NCBI RefSeq assembly: GCF_016586355.1
Contig: NZ_BLYI01000043.1
Coordinates: 62,001-126,000 of the forward strand
Source: Anaerostipes butyraticus
GTDB taxonomy: Bacteria; Bacillota; Clostridia; Lachnospirales; Lachnospiraceae
Direction of reading: 5' to 3'
Length of the DNA stretch: 64,000 bases
The notes under the pieces are model-generated. The model had not been told where the DNA came from. It searched no databases and worked only from the letters and a program-made list of their open reading frames with translations. Shown here piece after piece: positions 28,202 to 38,038 of this stretch (its first letter is position 1; every line of letters starts with the position of its first letter). The translations under genes and the position numbers were made by a program.

Positions 28202-29386
28202 CTAATGTAAGATGGTGTCTGGGTAGATCATTGCACCGTCTTCAACAACCGCATTTTCCAAAGCTACACTGTGGCATCCGATTACCGTTACACTGTTGCC
28301 TTCACCGACCGTACATCCCTGTTCGATCACAACTTCTTCATCAATCAGCGCTTTATCGATCGTACAATTGCTGCGAATGATGCTGTCTTTCATGATCACG
28401 CTGTTTTTCACAACGCTTCCTTTTCCGACTTTTACGCCTGAATGAATGACACAGTTCTCCACATCACCTTCGATATAACATCCGTCAGCAAGGACACAGT
28501 TCTTTACTGTGGCTCCTTCTGCGACAAAGTGCGGCGGAAGTGCATAGTTTCTTGTGTAGATCTTCATCTTCTCATCGTTCAGGTCAAGCTGAGGATTCTC
28601 ATCCAGCAGTTCCATGTTTGCTTCCCATAAGCTGTCGATGGTTCCTACATCTCTCCAGTATCCTTCGAAAGAGTAAGCGTACATCTTCTTTCCTTCTTCC
28701 AGCATGCGCGGAATAATATTCTTTCCAAAATCATGCTCTGATTCCGGATCATTGGCATCATCAATCAGGTACTGACGAATCAGCTTCCAGTTAAAGATAT
28801 AGATACCCATGGAGGCCTTTGTGCTCTTTGGCTCTGCCGGTTTTTCTTCAAATTCATAGATTCGGTTGTCATCATCTGTATTCATGATTCCGAAACGTTT
28901 TGCCTCTTCATATGACACATTCAATACAGAGATGGTGCAGTCTGCTTCTTTCTCTTTATGGTAATCCAGCATTTTGTCATAGTCCATGCAGCAGATCTGG
29001 TCACCAGACAATACGATAATATATTCAGGATCGAAATTATCTACAAAATTAATGTTGCGATAAATGGCATCCGCTGTTCCGCTGTACCAGTCACCGGAAT
29101 CCCCACGTACATAAGGAGGCAGTACATAGGCGCCGCCATTCAAACTATCTAAATCCCATGATCCTCCAGTTCCAATATAAGAGTTTAACTCTAAAGGCTC
29201 ATACTGTGTCAAAACCCCTACCGTGTCAATACCGGAATTTGCGCAGTTGGAAAGCGGGAAATCGATAATCCTGTACTTTCCGCCATAGGCCACTGCAGGT
29301 TTTGCCTTCTTCTGAGTCAATGCGAACAATCTGCTTCCCTGCCCTCCAGCTAGCAGCATCGCAACAATTTCTTTCTTGTTAATCAT
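28202..29386 (-). CDS. glgC: Glucose-1-phosphate adenylyltransferase GlgC
   Basis: A 394-residue ADP-glucose pyrophosphorylase, the committed step of glycogen synthesis. The catalytic loop [20 protein letters not shown] is complete. [17 protein letters not shown] holds the metal-binding Asp, and [11 protein letters not shown] and [11 protein letters not shown] are substrate motifs. Beta-helix repeats form the C-terminus. AAAGGAGGAGG precedes ATG at 29386. It follows glgB by 38 bp. Confidence 0.95.
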   Translation of the reverse strand: MINKKEIVAMLLAGGQGSRLFALTQKKAKPAVAYGGKYRIIDFPLSNCANSGIDTVGVLTQYEPLELNSYIGTGGSWDLDSLNGGAYVLPPYVRGDSGDWYSGTADAIYRNINFVDNFDPEYIIVLSGDQICCMDYDKMLDYHKEKEADCTISVLNVSYEEAKRFGIMNTDDDNRIYEFEEKPAEPKSTKASMGIYIFNWKLIRQYLIDDANDPESEHDFGKNIIPRMLEEGKKMYAYSFEGYWRDVGTIDSLWEANMELLDENPQLDLNDEKMKIYTRNYALPPHFVAEGATVKNCVLADGCYIEGDVENCVIHSGVKVGKGSVVKNSVIMKDSIIRSNCTIDKALIDEEVVIEQGCTVGEGNSVTVIGCHSVALENAVVEDGAMIYPDTILH

Positions 29387-29424
29387 AACTCTTCCTCCTC
29401 CTTTATTCGGATCAAATTATTTTC

Positions 29425-31893
29425 TTATTTTTTATTTTTTTGTGTGGTCGTTTCTTTTTTTTCCCCTTTCTCCTTTTCCTCTTTTGTGCTGTTTTCTGGT
29501 TGCTTTTTTATTGCAGCTTTTGCTGCTGTTTTTTCCTGTTTTAACGCAGTCGTATCTGCTGCCGCTTTCTTTTCCGTTTCCTTCTTAACGGCTGCTGCAG
29601 GTTTTTTAGCTTCTTTTACTTTGCTTTCGACTTTCACCGGCTCTTTATCTTTCGTGTCTTTCTCCGGGGCAGTGTTCTTTGCCGGTTTCTTATCTTCTGT
29701 CTTTTTCACTGTCTCTTTCGCCTGGGCAGGCTGAACCGCTTTCTTCGTTTCCTTTACAGGCTCTGATGTTTTCTTCTTTGCCTGTACAGGTTTTTTATCG
29801 GCTTTCTCTGCCGCTGCTGTCTTTTTCTCTTCTGTCTTCTTCGCCGCTGCTGTTGTCTTTGCCTCAGTTTCTTTCTTAACAGCCGCCGCTGTCTTTTTCT
29901 CTTCTGTTTTTTTCGCTGTCGTCTTCTTTGCCGTTGTCTTTCTCTTCGCTGTCTTTCTAGGTTTCTCTTCAATCTCTTCTACTTTGTAATAGACAACACT
30001 CAGTGCTTTTAAAGAAATATGGGCCGCATTGTGATAGTATCCTTTTCCATCTTCTCCTACAGCTCTGACTCTCTTTGTTCTTGCCTTATCTTCACTTACA
30101 TCTCCATCGCCGCCGAAATCAAGTTCGCTGCTGTCCAGGATCTTTGTAAGTTTGGCTTTTGCCGGCATCGGGATCTCGTAGTTATCCCATTCCATCGGAG
30201 TAAAGTTGCATACACAAAGAATCTGCTCCTGTTTTTTGCCTCTCTTCTTTCTTCCCTTACGGATGAACGCTACAACACTGTGATCCGCGTCTCTCTGCAG
30301 GCACCATTCAAATCCTTCCGGACTCATATCCAGTTCATAGAGCGCAGGCTCATTCTTATACAGATCATTCAGTTTCGCAACGTACTCATGGAAAGAATGA
30401 TGCATTTCGAAATCATCGATCAGGAACCAGTCAAGCTGCTGTTTGTCTCTCCATTCCACAAACTGCGCGAATTCACCGCCCATAAAGAGAAGTTTCTTGC
30501 CCGGATGCGCATATGTAAATCCATAAAGCGCCCGGAGTCCGGCAAATTTTTCTTCATAAGATCCATACATCTTATTGATCATAGAACCTTTGCCGTGTAC
30601 AACCTCGTCATGAGAATACGGCAGGATATAATTCTCGCTGTAGGCATAATCCATGGAGAATACAATCGCTCCGTGATTATCTTTTCTGAACAGAGGATCC
30701 AGTTCCATGTAGTACAAAGTATCATGCATGTAACCCATATTCCATTTGTAAACAAATCCCAGTCCGTCCGGATCATCAATATCGCTTGTCACTTTCGGGA
30801 ACGCAGTTGATTCTTCCGCGATCGTAAGGAATCCTTCATATGTTGAGCGGAGCGCTGTGTTCAGATTCTGCAGGAAATCAATAGACTCATAATTGATGTT
30901 GGTTCCGTCTTCATTCGGAACATATTCACCTTCCTGTTTTCCAAAATCAAGATACAGCATTGCACTGACCGCATCGATCCGGATTCCGTCAATGTGATAA
31001 ATATCCGCAAAGAACATCGCGCTGGAAATCAGGAAGCTCTGCACCTCCGGTTTTCCATAATTAAAGAGCAGTGTTCCCCAGTCCGGCTGACTTCCTTTTC
31101 TCGGATCCTCATGATCATAAATGTGTGTTCCGTCAAACATAGCCAGGCCATGTTCATCTCTCGGAAAATGTGCCGGCACCCAGTCTAAGATCACTCCGAT
31201 TCCGGCTTTGTGAAGCTCGTTCACCATATAGTTGAAATCTTCCGGAGTTCCATATCTTGCTGTGACCGCATAATATCCGGTAACCTGATATCCCCATGAA
31301 AGATCATACGGATATTCCGTGATCGGCATCATCTCCACATGGGTGTATCCCATCTTCTGCAGATATGGAATCAGCATATCCGCAATCTCCCGGTAATTGT
31401 AGAATTCCCGTTCTTCATTTTCCGGCATTCTCCAGGTTCCAAGATGCATCTCATAAATAGACATCGGCTGATCCAGAGCCTGTTTTTTCTTTCTCTGGTT
31501 AATAAAACGTTTATCTGACCATTTGAAATCATCAAAATCCCAGATTTTTGAAGCAGTCGCCGGTCTGCACTCAGAATAAAATGCAAACGGATCGCTCTTA
31601 TAGCGGCATACTCCATCGTATCCTTCGATATAGTATTTGTACAGGTCCCCCTTCTTCAATCCTGCTATCTCGATTGTATAAATTCCGTCTTTGTCACCTT
31701 TCATCGGATGAGCCAATGGATTCCAATAATTGAAATCGCCAACCACGCTCACAAACTTTGCGCTCGGTGCCCAAACGGTAAACCGGTGAGTTTTTGTTTC
31801 TTTCTGGTAATGGCATCCAAAGGTTAAATAGGCTTTTCGTGCTTTTCCAGTCTGAAACAAATACAAGTCATCACGATTGATAGCTTCATTCAT
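29425..31893 (-). CDS. glgB: 1,4-alpha-glucan branching enzyme with Lys/Ala-rich C-terminal tail
   Basis: An 822-residue branching enzyme. A CBM48-type domain (about 30-125) precedes the GH13 barrel with GIRIDAVSAML (nucleophile Asp), IAEESTAFP (acid/base Glu) and YSHDEVVHG. The catalytic protein ends near residue 645 (VVYYKVEE). About 177 further residues are almost only K, A, T, E, P and V, with internal repeats such as KKTEEKKTAAA (twice) and AAAVKKETE (twice), resembling histone H1/AlgP tails. ATG at 31893 follows AAGGAGGA; 13 upstream in-frame residues are rejected. First gene of the glycogen operon. Confidence 0.93.
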   Translation of the reverse strand: MNEAINRDDLYLFQTGKARKAYLTFGCHYQKETKTHRFTVWAPSAKFVSVVGDFNYWNPLAHPMKGDKDGIYTIEIAGLKKGDLYKYYIEGYDGVCRYKSDPFAFYSECRPATASKIWDFDDFKWSDKRFINQRKKKQALDQPMSIYEMHLGTWRMPENEEREFYNYREIADMLIPYLQKMGYTHVEMMPITEYPYDLSWGYQVTGYYAVTARYGTPEDFNYMVNELHKAGIGVILDWVPAHFPRDEHGLAMFDGTHIYDHEDPRKGSQPDWGTLLFNYGKPEVQSFLISSAMFFADIYHIDGIRIDAVSAMLYLDFGKQEGEYVPNEDGTNINYESIDFLQNLNTALRSTYEGFLTIAEESTAFPKVTSDIDDPDGLGFVYKWNMGYMHDTLYYMELDPLFRKDNHGAIVFSMDYAYSENYILPYSHDEVVHGKGSMINKMYGSYEEKFAGLRALYGFTYAHPGKKLLFMGGEFAQFVEWRDKQQLDWFLIDDFEMHHSFHEYVAKLNDLYKNEPALYELDMSPEGFEWCLQRDADHSVVAFIRKGRKKRGKKQEQILCVCNFTPMEWDNYEIPMPAKAKLTKILDSSELDFGGDGDVSEDKARTKRVRAVGEDGKGYYHNAAHISLKALSVVYYKVEEIEEKPRKTAKRKTTAKKTTAKKTEEKKTAAAVKKETEAKTTAAAKKTEEKKTAAAEKADKKPVQAKKKTSEPVKETKKAVQPAQAKETVKKTEDKKPAKNTAPEKDTKDKEPVKVESKVKEAKKPAAAVKKETEKKAAADTTALKQEKTAAKAAIKKQPENSTKEEKEKGEKKETTTQKNKK

Positions 31894-32045
31894 AATTACA
31901 AGTTCCTCCTTCTCACTCTTGTTTGTCATCATTTCACTTCACTGATGTCAATACTGAAAACCAATTCCCGCCATCCTTGCAAAAAGCAGGATTTCGAATG
32001 GTTCAGACCCCGTCTTATGATATCTTTATTCCTCTGCAGGTCTAC

Positions 32046-32106
32046 AACGCAAAAAGCGTAAACGGCCTTTTACTGTCTGCTCTTGTAAAATGGCTCATTT
32101 ACGCTT
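32046..32106 (-). terminator. Terminator-like hairpin in the glgB leader
   Basis: On the minus strand the outer stem AAGCGTAAA/TTTACGCTT (9 bp) encloses GCC/GGC and TTTTAC/GTAAAA, with an 11-base loop. TTTTT follows at once. It lies downstream of a promoter and about 150 bases before the glgB start. It could be an attenuator, the 3' end of a small RNA, or the terminator of the smc-ftsY-ilvA transcript. Confidence 0.7.
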
Positions 32107-32197
32107 CTTGGTTATATCAAATATCACACGATGTATAGCAAAGAACGTGACATGTTGTCCGCTTACAAGACACTGAATTTTTACCTATCGTTTTCAC
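32107..32197 (-). ncRNA. Candidate leader RNA or small RNA upstream of glgB (5' part)
   Basis: A transcript starting about 7 bases after the -10 would run through roughly 90 bases before entering the terminator hairpin. The segment has only weak local pairing (for example CTTGT/ACAA around AAGCGG). It does not match a riboswitch class I recognise. The assignment rests on promoter and terminator positions alone. Confidence 0.3.
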
Positions 32198-32203
32198 ATC
32201 ATT

Positions 32204-32232
32204 ACTATACCAAATTTTTAACAATAATTCAA
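32204..32232 (-). promoter_or_regulatory. Promoter upstream of glgB leader
   Basis: TTGAAT (32227-32232) and TATAGT (32204-32209) are separated by exactly 17 bp, a good vegetative-sigma match. It would initiate about 300 bases before the glgB start. Confidence 0.6.
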
Positions 32233-32289
32233 TAAATTGAGTAAAATAAATATCTTTCTTACTCACCATTTTATACGAAACAAACTTGT

Positions 32290-33507
32290 TTAAAAAACAC
32301 TTTTGGAATCTCTGAGTTCTGGAGCATATCCGGCATTTTCCAGTGCTTTGATAATTTTTTCTTTGTGTTCCGTACCAAACGCTTCCATCGTAATTGTAAG
32401 TTCTACCGCGCTGTTTCGGTTTATGCTGACAAACTGATTATGCTCCAGTTTTATGATATTTCCCTGGGCCTGTGCAATCACCTGAGAAACTTTTGTCAGT
32501 TCTCCCGGCTTATCCGGCAGAAAAACAGACAGAGTAAAAATACGGTCTCTCATGATCAGTCCATGCTGTACCAGGGAGGCAATCGTGATCACATCCATAT
32601 TTCCCCCGCTGATGATGGAAACTACTTTTTTGTTTTTTGTATTTAAGTGTTTCAGAGCCGCAATCGTAAGCAGTCCTGAATTTTCTGCCAGCATTTTATG
32701 ATTCTCCAGCAGATCAAGAAAACATGGAATCAGTTCTTCATCTTCTACCGTAATGATCCTGTCCACATTTTCCTGAATATAAGGGAAGATCAGTTTTCCA
32801 GGCGTCTGAACCGCAGTGCCGTCTGCGATCGTGCTTACATGGCCGCAGGACACTACTTTTCCGGCTTTCAGAGAAGCTTTCATACATGCTGCGCCTGCAG
32901 GTTCTACTCCTACAACTTTGATCTTTGGATTTAAAAGTTTTGCAAGAGTGGACACTCCTGTGGCAAGCCCTCCTCCTCCAATCGGAACCAGGACATAATC
33001 TACTGTCGGCAGTTCCTTAAAAATATCCATCATGATCGTACCCTGACCGGTTGCCACCGTCGGATCATCAAAAGGATGCACAAATGTATATCCTTTTTCC
33101 GCCGCCAGTGCAAGAGCATGCTCACAGGCTTCATCATAAACATCTCCGTAAAGGATTACTTCCGCTCCCAGATCTTTGGTTCGGTTTACCTTCAAAAGAG
33201 GGGTTGTCGTCGGCATTACGATAACCGCTTTTACCCCCTGGCGCGCTGCAGCCAGCGCCACTCCCTGGGCGTGATTTCCGGCAGAGGCCGTGATCAGTCC
33301 CTTTTTCTTTTCTTCTTCTGTCAGCGTGCTGATTTTGTAATAGGCGCCCCGGATCTTATAAGCTCCTGTCAGCTGCATGTTCTCTGGTTTTAAATATATC
33401 TGGTTTCCCGTCTGATCAGAAAAATAATCACTCTTGATCAGTTTTGTCGGCAGTACGATTTCCTGTACTTTTTCATATGCGTTTTCAAAATCTCTTAATG
33501 TCAGCAT
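32290..33507 (-). CDS. ilvA: Threonine ammonia-lyase, one-ACT-domain form
   Basis: A 405-residue PLP enzyme deaminating threonine to 2-oxobutyrate, for isoleucine synthesis or threonine catabolism. The Schiff-base lysine lies in TGAYKIRGAYYKI, and the glycine-rich cofactor loop is PIGGGGLATG. From about residue 325 a single ACT-like domain follows (FTLSVFLPDKPGELTKVSQVI), which matches the medium-length form. The ATG directly follows the ftsY TAG, and ftsY supplies the AGAGGAG site, so it is coupled to ftsY although functionally unrelated. Confidence 0.92.
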   Translation of the reverse strand: MLTLRDFENAYEKVQEIVLPTKLIKSDYFSDQTGNQIYLKPENMQLTGAYKIRGAYYKISTLTEEEKKKGLITASAGNHAQGVALAAARQGVKAVIVMPTTTPLLKVNRTKDLGAEVILYGDVYDEACEHALALAAEKGYTFVHPFDDPTVATGQGTIMMDIFKELPTVDYVLVPIGGGGLATGVSTLAKLLNPKIKVVGVEPAGAACMKASLKAGKVVSCGHVSTIADGTAVQTPGKLIFPYIQENVDRIITVEDEELIPCFLDLLENHKMLAENSGLLTIAALKHLNTKNKKVVSIISGGNMDVITIASLVQHGLIMRDRIFTLSVFLPDKPGELTKVSQVIAQAQGNIIKLEHNQFVSINRNSAVELTITMEAFGTEHKEKIIKALENAGYAPELRDSKSVF

Positions 33508-34440
33508 CTATTCATCTCCTCTTTCAAACAGTGCGTTTACAAACATATCGGAATCAAATTCCTGAAGATCATCAATCTGTTCTCCGATTCCGATATATTT
33601 CACCGGAATTCCAAGTTCTGACTGAATCGCAATGGCAATTCCTCCTTTGGCAGTTCCGTCCAGTTTCGTCAGAATGATTCCGGAAATATCTGTAGCTTCC
33701 TTAAACTGCTTTGCCTGCGCCAGGGCATTCTGTCCTGTCGTTCCATCCAGAACGATCAGGGTTTCCAAATACGCTTCGCTGTACTCTTTCTGAATGATAC
33801 GGTTGATCTTGCTCAGCTCATTCATCAGATTTTTTTTGTTATGAAGCCTTCCCGCCGTATCACAGAGAAGAATATCCACATCCCTCGCTTTGGCTGCGGC
33901 TACCGCGTCATAAACAACCGCGGCTGGATCTGCCCCCTCTGACTGGCTGATAATGTCAACTCCGGCCCGGTTGGCCCATTCTTTCAGCTGTTCAATGGCG
34001 CCGGCCCGGAACGTATCGGCAGCGGCCAGAAGGACCTTCTTTCCCTGTCCTTTTAAAATCGCTGCCAGCTTTCCTACGGATGTCGTTTTTCCAACGCCGT
34101 TGACTCCGATTACAAGAACGACACTCTTTCTGTTCTGATATTCATAAGCATCGGAATCCAGCCTCATCTGTTCTTTGATGGAATCAATCAAAAGCTGACG
34201 GCAGGCTTCCGGGTCTTTTATTTTTTCTTCTTTTACTTTCTTTTTCAGATTTTCAATGATATTCATGGTCGTATCAATTCCCATATCACTCATGATCAGA
34301 ATCTCTTCCAGCTCTTCATAAAAATCATCATCCAGTCCGGAGAATCCGCTGAAAATTGAATCAAATCCTGCAGCTATACTGTCCCTTGTCTTAGACAGTC
34401 CCCGGGCAAGTTTTCCAAAAAAACCTCTTTTTTCGCTCAT
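33508..34440 (-). CDS. ftsY: Signal recognition particle receptor FtsY
   Basis: A 310-residue SRP GTPase that docks ribosome-SRP complexes at the membrane. It has a short basic N-terminus and then the NG domain. G1 is [15 protein letters not shown], with [20 protein letters not shown] and [11 protein letters not shown] following, and [13 protein letters not shown] at the C-terminus. The long acidic A domain of E. coli FtsY is absent, as is common in Firmicutes. It lies 30 bp after smc. Confidence 0.95.
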   Translation of the reverse strand: MSEKRGFFGKLARGLSKTRDSIAAGFDSIFSGFSGLDDDFYEELEEILIMSDMGIDTTMNIIENLKKKVKEEKIKDPEACRQLLIDSIKEQMRLDSDAYEYQNRKSVVLVIGVNGVGKTTSVGKLAAILKGQGKKVLLAAADTFRAGAIEQLKEWANRAGVDIISQSEGADPAAVVYDAVAAAKARDVDILLCDTAGRLHNKKNLMNELSKINRIIQKEYSEAYLETLIVLDGTTGQNALAQAKQFKEATDISGIILTKLDGTAKGGIAIAIQSELGIPVKYIGIGEQIDDLQEFDSDMFVNALFERGDE

Positions 34441-34470
34441 ATATTCCTCCTATTGCTTTTAAACATTCAT

Positions 34471-37400
34471 CTATTCATCCAGATCATTTTCGATCAGATT
34501 GACTGATACCTGTGTTGAAACTCCTTTTTCCTGCATGGTAATTCCATACAGAACATCCGCAGCCATCATTGTTCCTCTTCTGTGGGTAATTACAATAAAC
34601 TGCGTTTCTCTTGACAGCTTATGAAGATACTGGGCAAAGCGCTTCACATTCGAATCGTCCAGAGCCGCTTCAATCTCATCCAGCAGGCAGAACGGAGACG
34701 GCTTCAGATTCTGGATCGCAAACAAAAGGGCAATTGCCGTAAGCGCTTTTTCTCCTCCTGAAAGCTGCATCATATTCTGCAGTTTTTTCCCAGGCGGCTG
34801 CGCAGTGATCCGGATGCCGGATTCCAGAATATCCTCATCCGTTAATTCCAGTTTTGCAGTTCCTCCGCCAAACAATTCAACAAACACCCTCTGGAACATT
34901 CTCTGAATATCTTTAAACTTTTCATCAAACTGTTTTCTCATGGATTCTTCCAGTTCTTTCATCAGTCCGTTCAGATGTTTTTCCGCTTTCACCACATCTT
35001 CTTTCTGTGCCAGCAGAAACTCGTACCGCTCAGCTACTTCTTTATATTCTTCCACTGCATTGACATTCACCGGTCCCAGCGCCCGGATCTCACCTTTTAC
35101 CGCCACAATGTCCTCTTTGATCCTGGAAAGACTTTCTTTTGGTTCTTCCGTCATAGTTTCCTTCAGCTGATGATAGGTGACTTCATAGGTATCCCACATA
35201 TAGTCCAGCAGTTCCTTCTGTTTTTCCTTTTGCTTTTCTCTGGCGCTTGTCAGACGATAGCGCTCCTTGTCCATAGCGCCGGCTCGTTCTACCAGCTCTT
35301 CCCGTTCCCTGAGAATATCACGATAGGATTCTGATTTTAACTTCTCCTGTTCTTTTTGACGGATCAGTGTTTCTTCTTTTTTCCGGATTTCCCGGATTTC
35401 TTCTGCGATTTCATTTTTCAGATGTTCTATTTTTTTCCAGAAATCCCCCGCAGTTTCTTTTACACTTTGAAACTCTTTTTGATTCTTTTCCTGATCTGCC
35501 TCCAGTTTTTCAAGCTCGAACCCTACCCTGTCATAATTGCTCTGGGCAAACTCCATCTGCTGTTTTAGCTGATTGGTCTTCAGGTGCATTTCCCCAATGG
35601 ATCTGGCCTGGTTTTCTGCCGTCTCTTTTGTCTCTTCCAGCTTTCTGCTGATCTTCCGGATATTTTCTTCATCTTCCTGACTGGAAATCTCAAGATCTGA
35701 CTTCTGAGTCAGCAGATCGCTGGCATCATCTTTGGCCATATTTTTCTCATGTCTCAGTGTTTCAATCTGCTCCGTGAGATTTTGTTTCTGCTTCTCATAA
35801 TCCTGTTTTTTCGCCGCGGCAGCAGACAACGAAATTTCTCCGGCATGCTGCTCCATGGAAATTTCCTGGATCTTTTGCTGTATCTTGGCGCATTCTTTTC
35901 GGATACTGTCAATTTCAGAATCATATCCTTCTTTTGCATCTTCTGCCTTCTTCAGTTCCGCTGCAAGCCGGTTCAGCCTGTTCTCCAGTTCCTTTACTTC
36001 TCTGTTTCTCCCAAGAAGATTTCCTTTATTTTTGAAGGCGCCTCCTGACATGGATCCGCCCCGGTTCAGAGAATCCCCTTCCATTGTTACGATCCTCAGA
36101 GAATGATGATATTTATTGGCAATGGCAATCCCGGCATCCATCGTTTCGACTACAAGAACCTGTCCGAGAAGCGATGCAAACAGATCGCGGTAACGCTCAT
36201 CGTAAGAAGCCAGCTGACTGGCAATCCCCACAACCCCTTTTTCCTTCAGGGCTTCCGGCCGCGAAAAGCTTCTCCCTTTCACCGCATTCAGCGGAAGGAA
36301 AGTAACCCTTCCAAACCTGTTCCTCCTCAGGAATCCGATCAGGTCTTTAGCCGTCTGCTGGGTATCTGTCACAATATTCTGTATGCTGCCCCCAAGAGCA
36401 GTTTCAATCGCCGCCTCATATTTCTGCTCTACTTTAATAATATCAGAAACGACGCCGATAATGCCTGGAATCCGGCTTTTCTGCTCCATGATTTTCTTGA
36501 TCCCGAAACCATATCCATCATAGCGTTCTGCCATATTTCTCAAAGTCTCGTAATTGGACTGAGCCCGATGATATTTTTCTTTTTGCACTGAGATGGCATG
36601 AACTGCATCTTCTCTTCTGTTTTCTGCCTGCGCCTGGATTTCCTTTTGCTTTTTCAGCTGTTTTTCCAGTTCTATTTTCTGTTCTGAAAATTTCTTAATT
36701 TCGTCCTGGATTTTGATTCTCTCTGCTTCATTCTGCCCGGCTTCTTTCTCCAGCTGTTTTTTCTGTTCTTCCAGACTCTGGATCCGGACCTGAAGCTGCT
36801 CTTCCACCGTCTGAAACCGTTCCAGTTTTCCTGCCATTTCCATCTGCCGGTCACTGAAACTCTGCATCCGCTGCTCCAGCGCAGCAAGTTCTTCTGACAG
36901 ATCCTGCATTTCTTTCTGATAAAATGCCAGTTTGCTTTCCTTTTCTATCCGTTCCGCCTGCGCTTCTTCAAAACGTCTGCGGATTTCAGCGGTTTCTTCC
37001 TGAAGCTGATTCAGTTCCCGGCGTTTTTCATCAATTTCACCGGTCAGCCGCTCCTGATTGGACCGGAAATGATCTTCCCTGATCTTCTCCGTATGAATCT
37101 GCTCCTCCAGGACTTTAATCTCTCCCTCCCTGCGCTGTTTCTGAACTTTTTCATCAGAAATTTCTTCTGTCAGACGGGAAATTTCATCCTTCAGCTGATT
37201 CAGTTCTGCATCTTCCTGTTCGTAACGCTTTTTTGCTTTTTCAATTCTTTCGTTAGCATCTTTTAAGTCATTTTCTGCAATCTCAATTTTAGTTTCCAGA
37301 GACTTTAATTCGTCTGACAGCCTTCTATTTTCCATCAGGAATAAAAGACTGTCTTTCTCTTTCAGTTTATCCCTGAGAAGCAGGTATTTTCTCGCCTTTT

Positions 37401-38028
37401 CAGACTGCTTTTCCAGCGGTCCGATCTGTCGTTCCAGTTCGGATAAAATGTCATTTACGCGAATTAAATTTTCCCTCTCAGCTTCCAGGGATTTCTGAGT
37501 TTCTATTTTATTTTTCTTGTATTTTACAATTCCGGCAGCTTCATCGAACAATTCTCTTCGTTCTTCCGGTTTTCCACTTAAAATCTGATCGATCTGCCCC
37601 TGTCCTATAATAGAATATCCTTCTTTTCCCACACCGGTATCAAAAAATAATTCTACGATATCTTTTCGTCTGCAGGGACTTCCATTCATGAGATATTCAC
37701 TTTCACCGGAACGATAAACTCTTCTTGCCACTGTTACTTCTTCAAAAGGAATCGGAAGACTGCCATCTCCATTATCCATTGTGATCGCCACATATGCCGA
37801 TCCCATAGGCTTTCGAAGTTCCGTCCCTGAAAAGATCACATCTTCCATTTTGGAACCACGCAGCTGTTTTGCACTTTGTTCCCCCAGGACCCACCGGACC
37901 GCATCGGCGACATTACTCTTCCCACTTCCGTTAGGCCCTACAATTCCAGTAATTCCGTGTTCAAACTTAAAAACCATCTTGTGGGCAAATGATTTAAAGC
38001 CATTGACTTCAATACTTTTTAAGTACAT
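34471..38028 (-). CDS. smc: Chromosome segregation ATPase SMC
   Basis: An 1,185-residue SMC of normal length. The N-terminal head has Walker A GPNGSGKSNVADAV. Two long coiled coils flank the hinge at about 510-680 (GFGIKKIMEQKSRIPGIIGVV to GSMSGGAF). The C-terminal head has the signature LSGGEKALTAIALLFA and Walker B FCLLDEIEAALDD. It organises and compacts the chromosome with ScpAB, which are not in this window. It lies 10 bp after rnc. Confidence 0.97.
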   Translation of the reverse strand: MYLKSIEVNGFKSFAHKMVFKFEHGITGIVGPNGSGKSNVADAVRWVLGEQSAKQLRGSKMEDVIFSGTELRKPMGSAYVAITMDNGDGSLPIPFEEVTVARRVYRSGESEYLMNGSPCRRKDIVELFFDTGVGKEGYSIIGQGQIDQILSGKPEERRELFDEAAGIVKYKKNKIETQKSLEAERENLIRVNDILSELERQIGPLEKQSEKARKYLLLRDKLKEKDSLLFLMENRRLSDELKSLETKIEIAENDLKDANERIEKAKKRYEQEDAELNQLKDEISRLTEEISDEKVQKQRREGEIKVLEEQIHTEKIREDHFRSNQERLTGEIDEKRRELNQLQEETAEIRRRFEEAQAERIEKESKLAFYQKEMQDLSEELAALEQRMQSFSDRQMEMAGKLERFQTVEEQLQVRIQSLEEQKKQLEKEAGQNEAERIKIQDEIKKFSEQKIELEKQLKKQKEIQAQAENRREDAVHAISVQKEKYHRAQSNYETLRNMAERYDGYGFGIKKIMEQKSRIPGIIGVVSDIIKVEQKYEAAIETALGGSIQNIVTDTQQTAKDLIGFLRRNRFGRVTFLPLNAVKGRSFSRPEALKEKGVVGIASQLASYDERYRDLFASLLGQVLVVETMDAGIAIANKYHHSLRIVTMEGDSLNRGGSMSGGAFKNKGNLLGRNREVKELENRLNRLAAELKKAEDAKEGYDSEIDSIRKECAKIQQKIQEISMEQHAGEISLSAAAAKKQDYEKQKQNLTEQIETLRHEKNMAKDDASDLLTQKSDLEISSQEDEENIRKISRKLEETKETAENQARSIGEMHLKTNQLKQQMEFAQSNYDRVGFELEKLEADQEKNQKEFQSVKETAGDFWKKIEHLKNEIAEEIREIRKKEETLIRQKEQEKLKSESYRDILREREELVERAGAMDKERYRLTSAREKQKEKQKELLDYMWDTYEVTYHQLKETMTEEPKESLSRIKEDIVAVKGEIRALGPVNVNAVEEYKEVAERYEFLLAQKEDVVKAEKHLNGLMKELEESMRKQFDEKFKDIQRMFQRVFVELFGGGTAKLELTDEDILESGIRITAQPPGKKLQNMMQLSGGEKALTAIALLFAIQNLKPSPFCLLDEIEAALDDSNVKRFAQYLHKLSRETQFIVITHRRGTMMAADVLYGITMQEKGVSTQVSVNLIENDLDE

Positions 38029-38038
38029 TGTCCACCCT

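Larger units (their letters stand above)
31894..32289. other. 396-bp intergenic leader upstream of glgB
   Basis: It contains a good minus-strand promoter, a long terminator-like hairpin and about 150 bases of further leader before glgB. No known riboswitch consensus was recognised, and no credible protein-coding gene was found on either strand. Confidence 0.6.

Noticed and set aside
30019-30810. Plus-strand open frame of 263 codons over glgB
   Set aside because: Antisense to the catalytic domain of glgB, without a ribosome binding site or recognisable motifs.
31923-32138. Plus-strand 71-codon frame in the glgB leader
   Set aside because: No ribosome binding site or conserved features, and it overlaps the hairpin explained on the minus strand.
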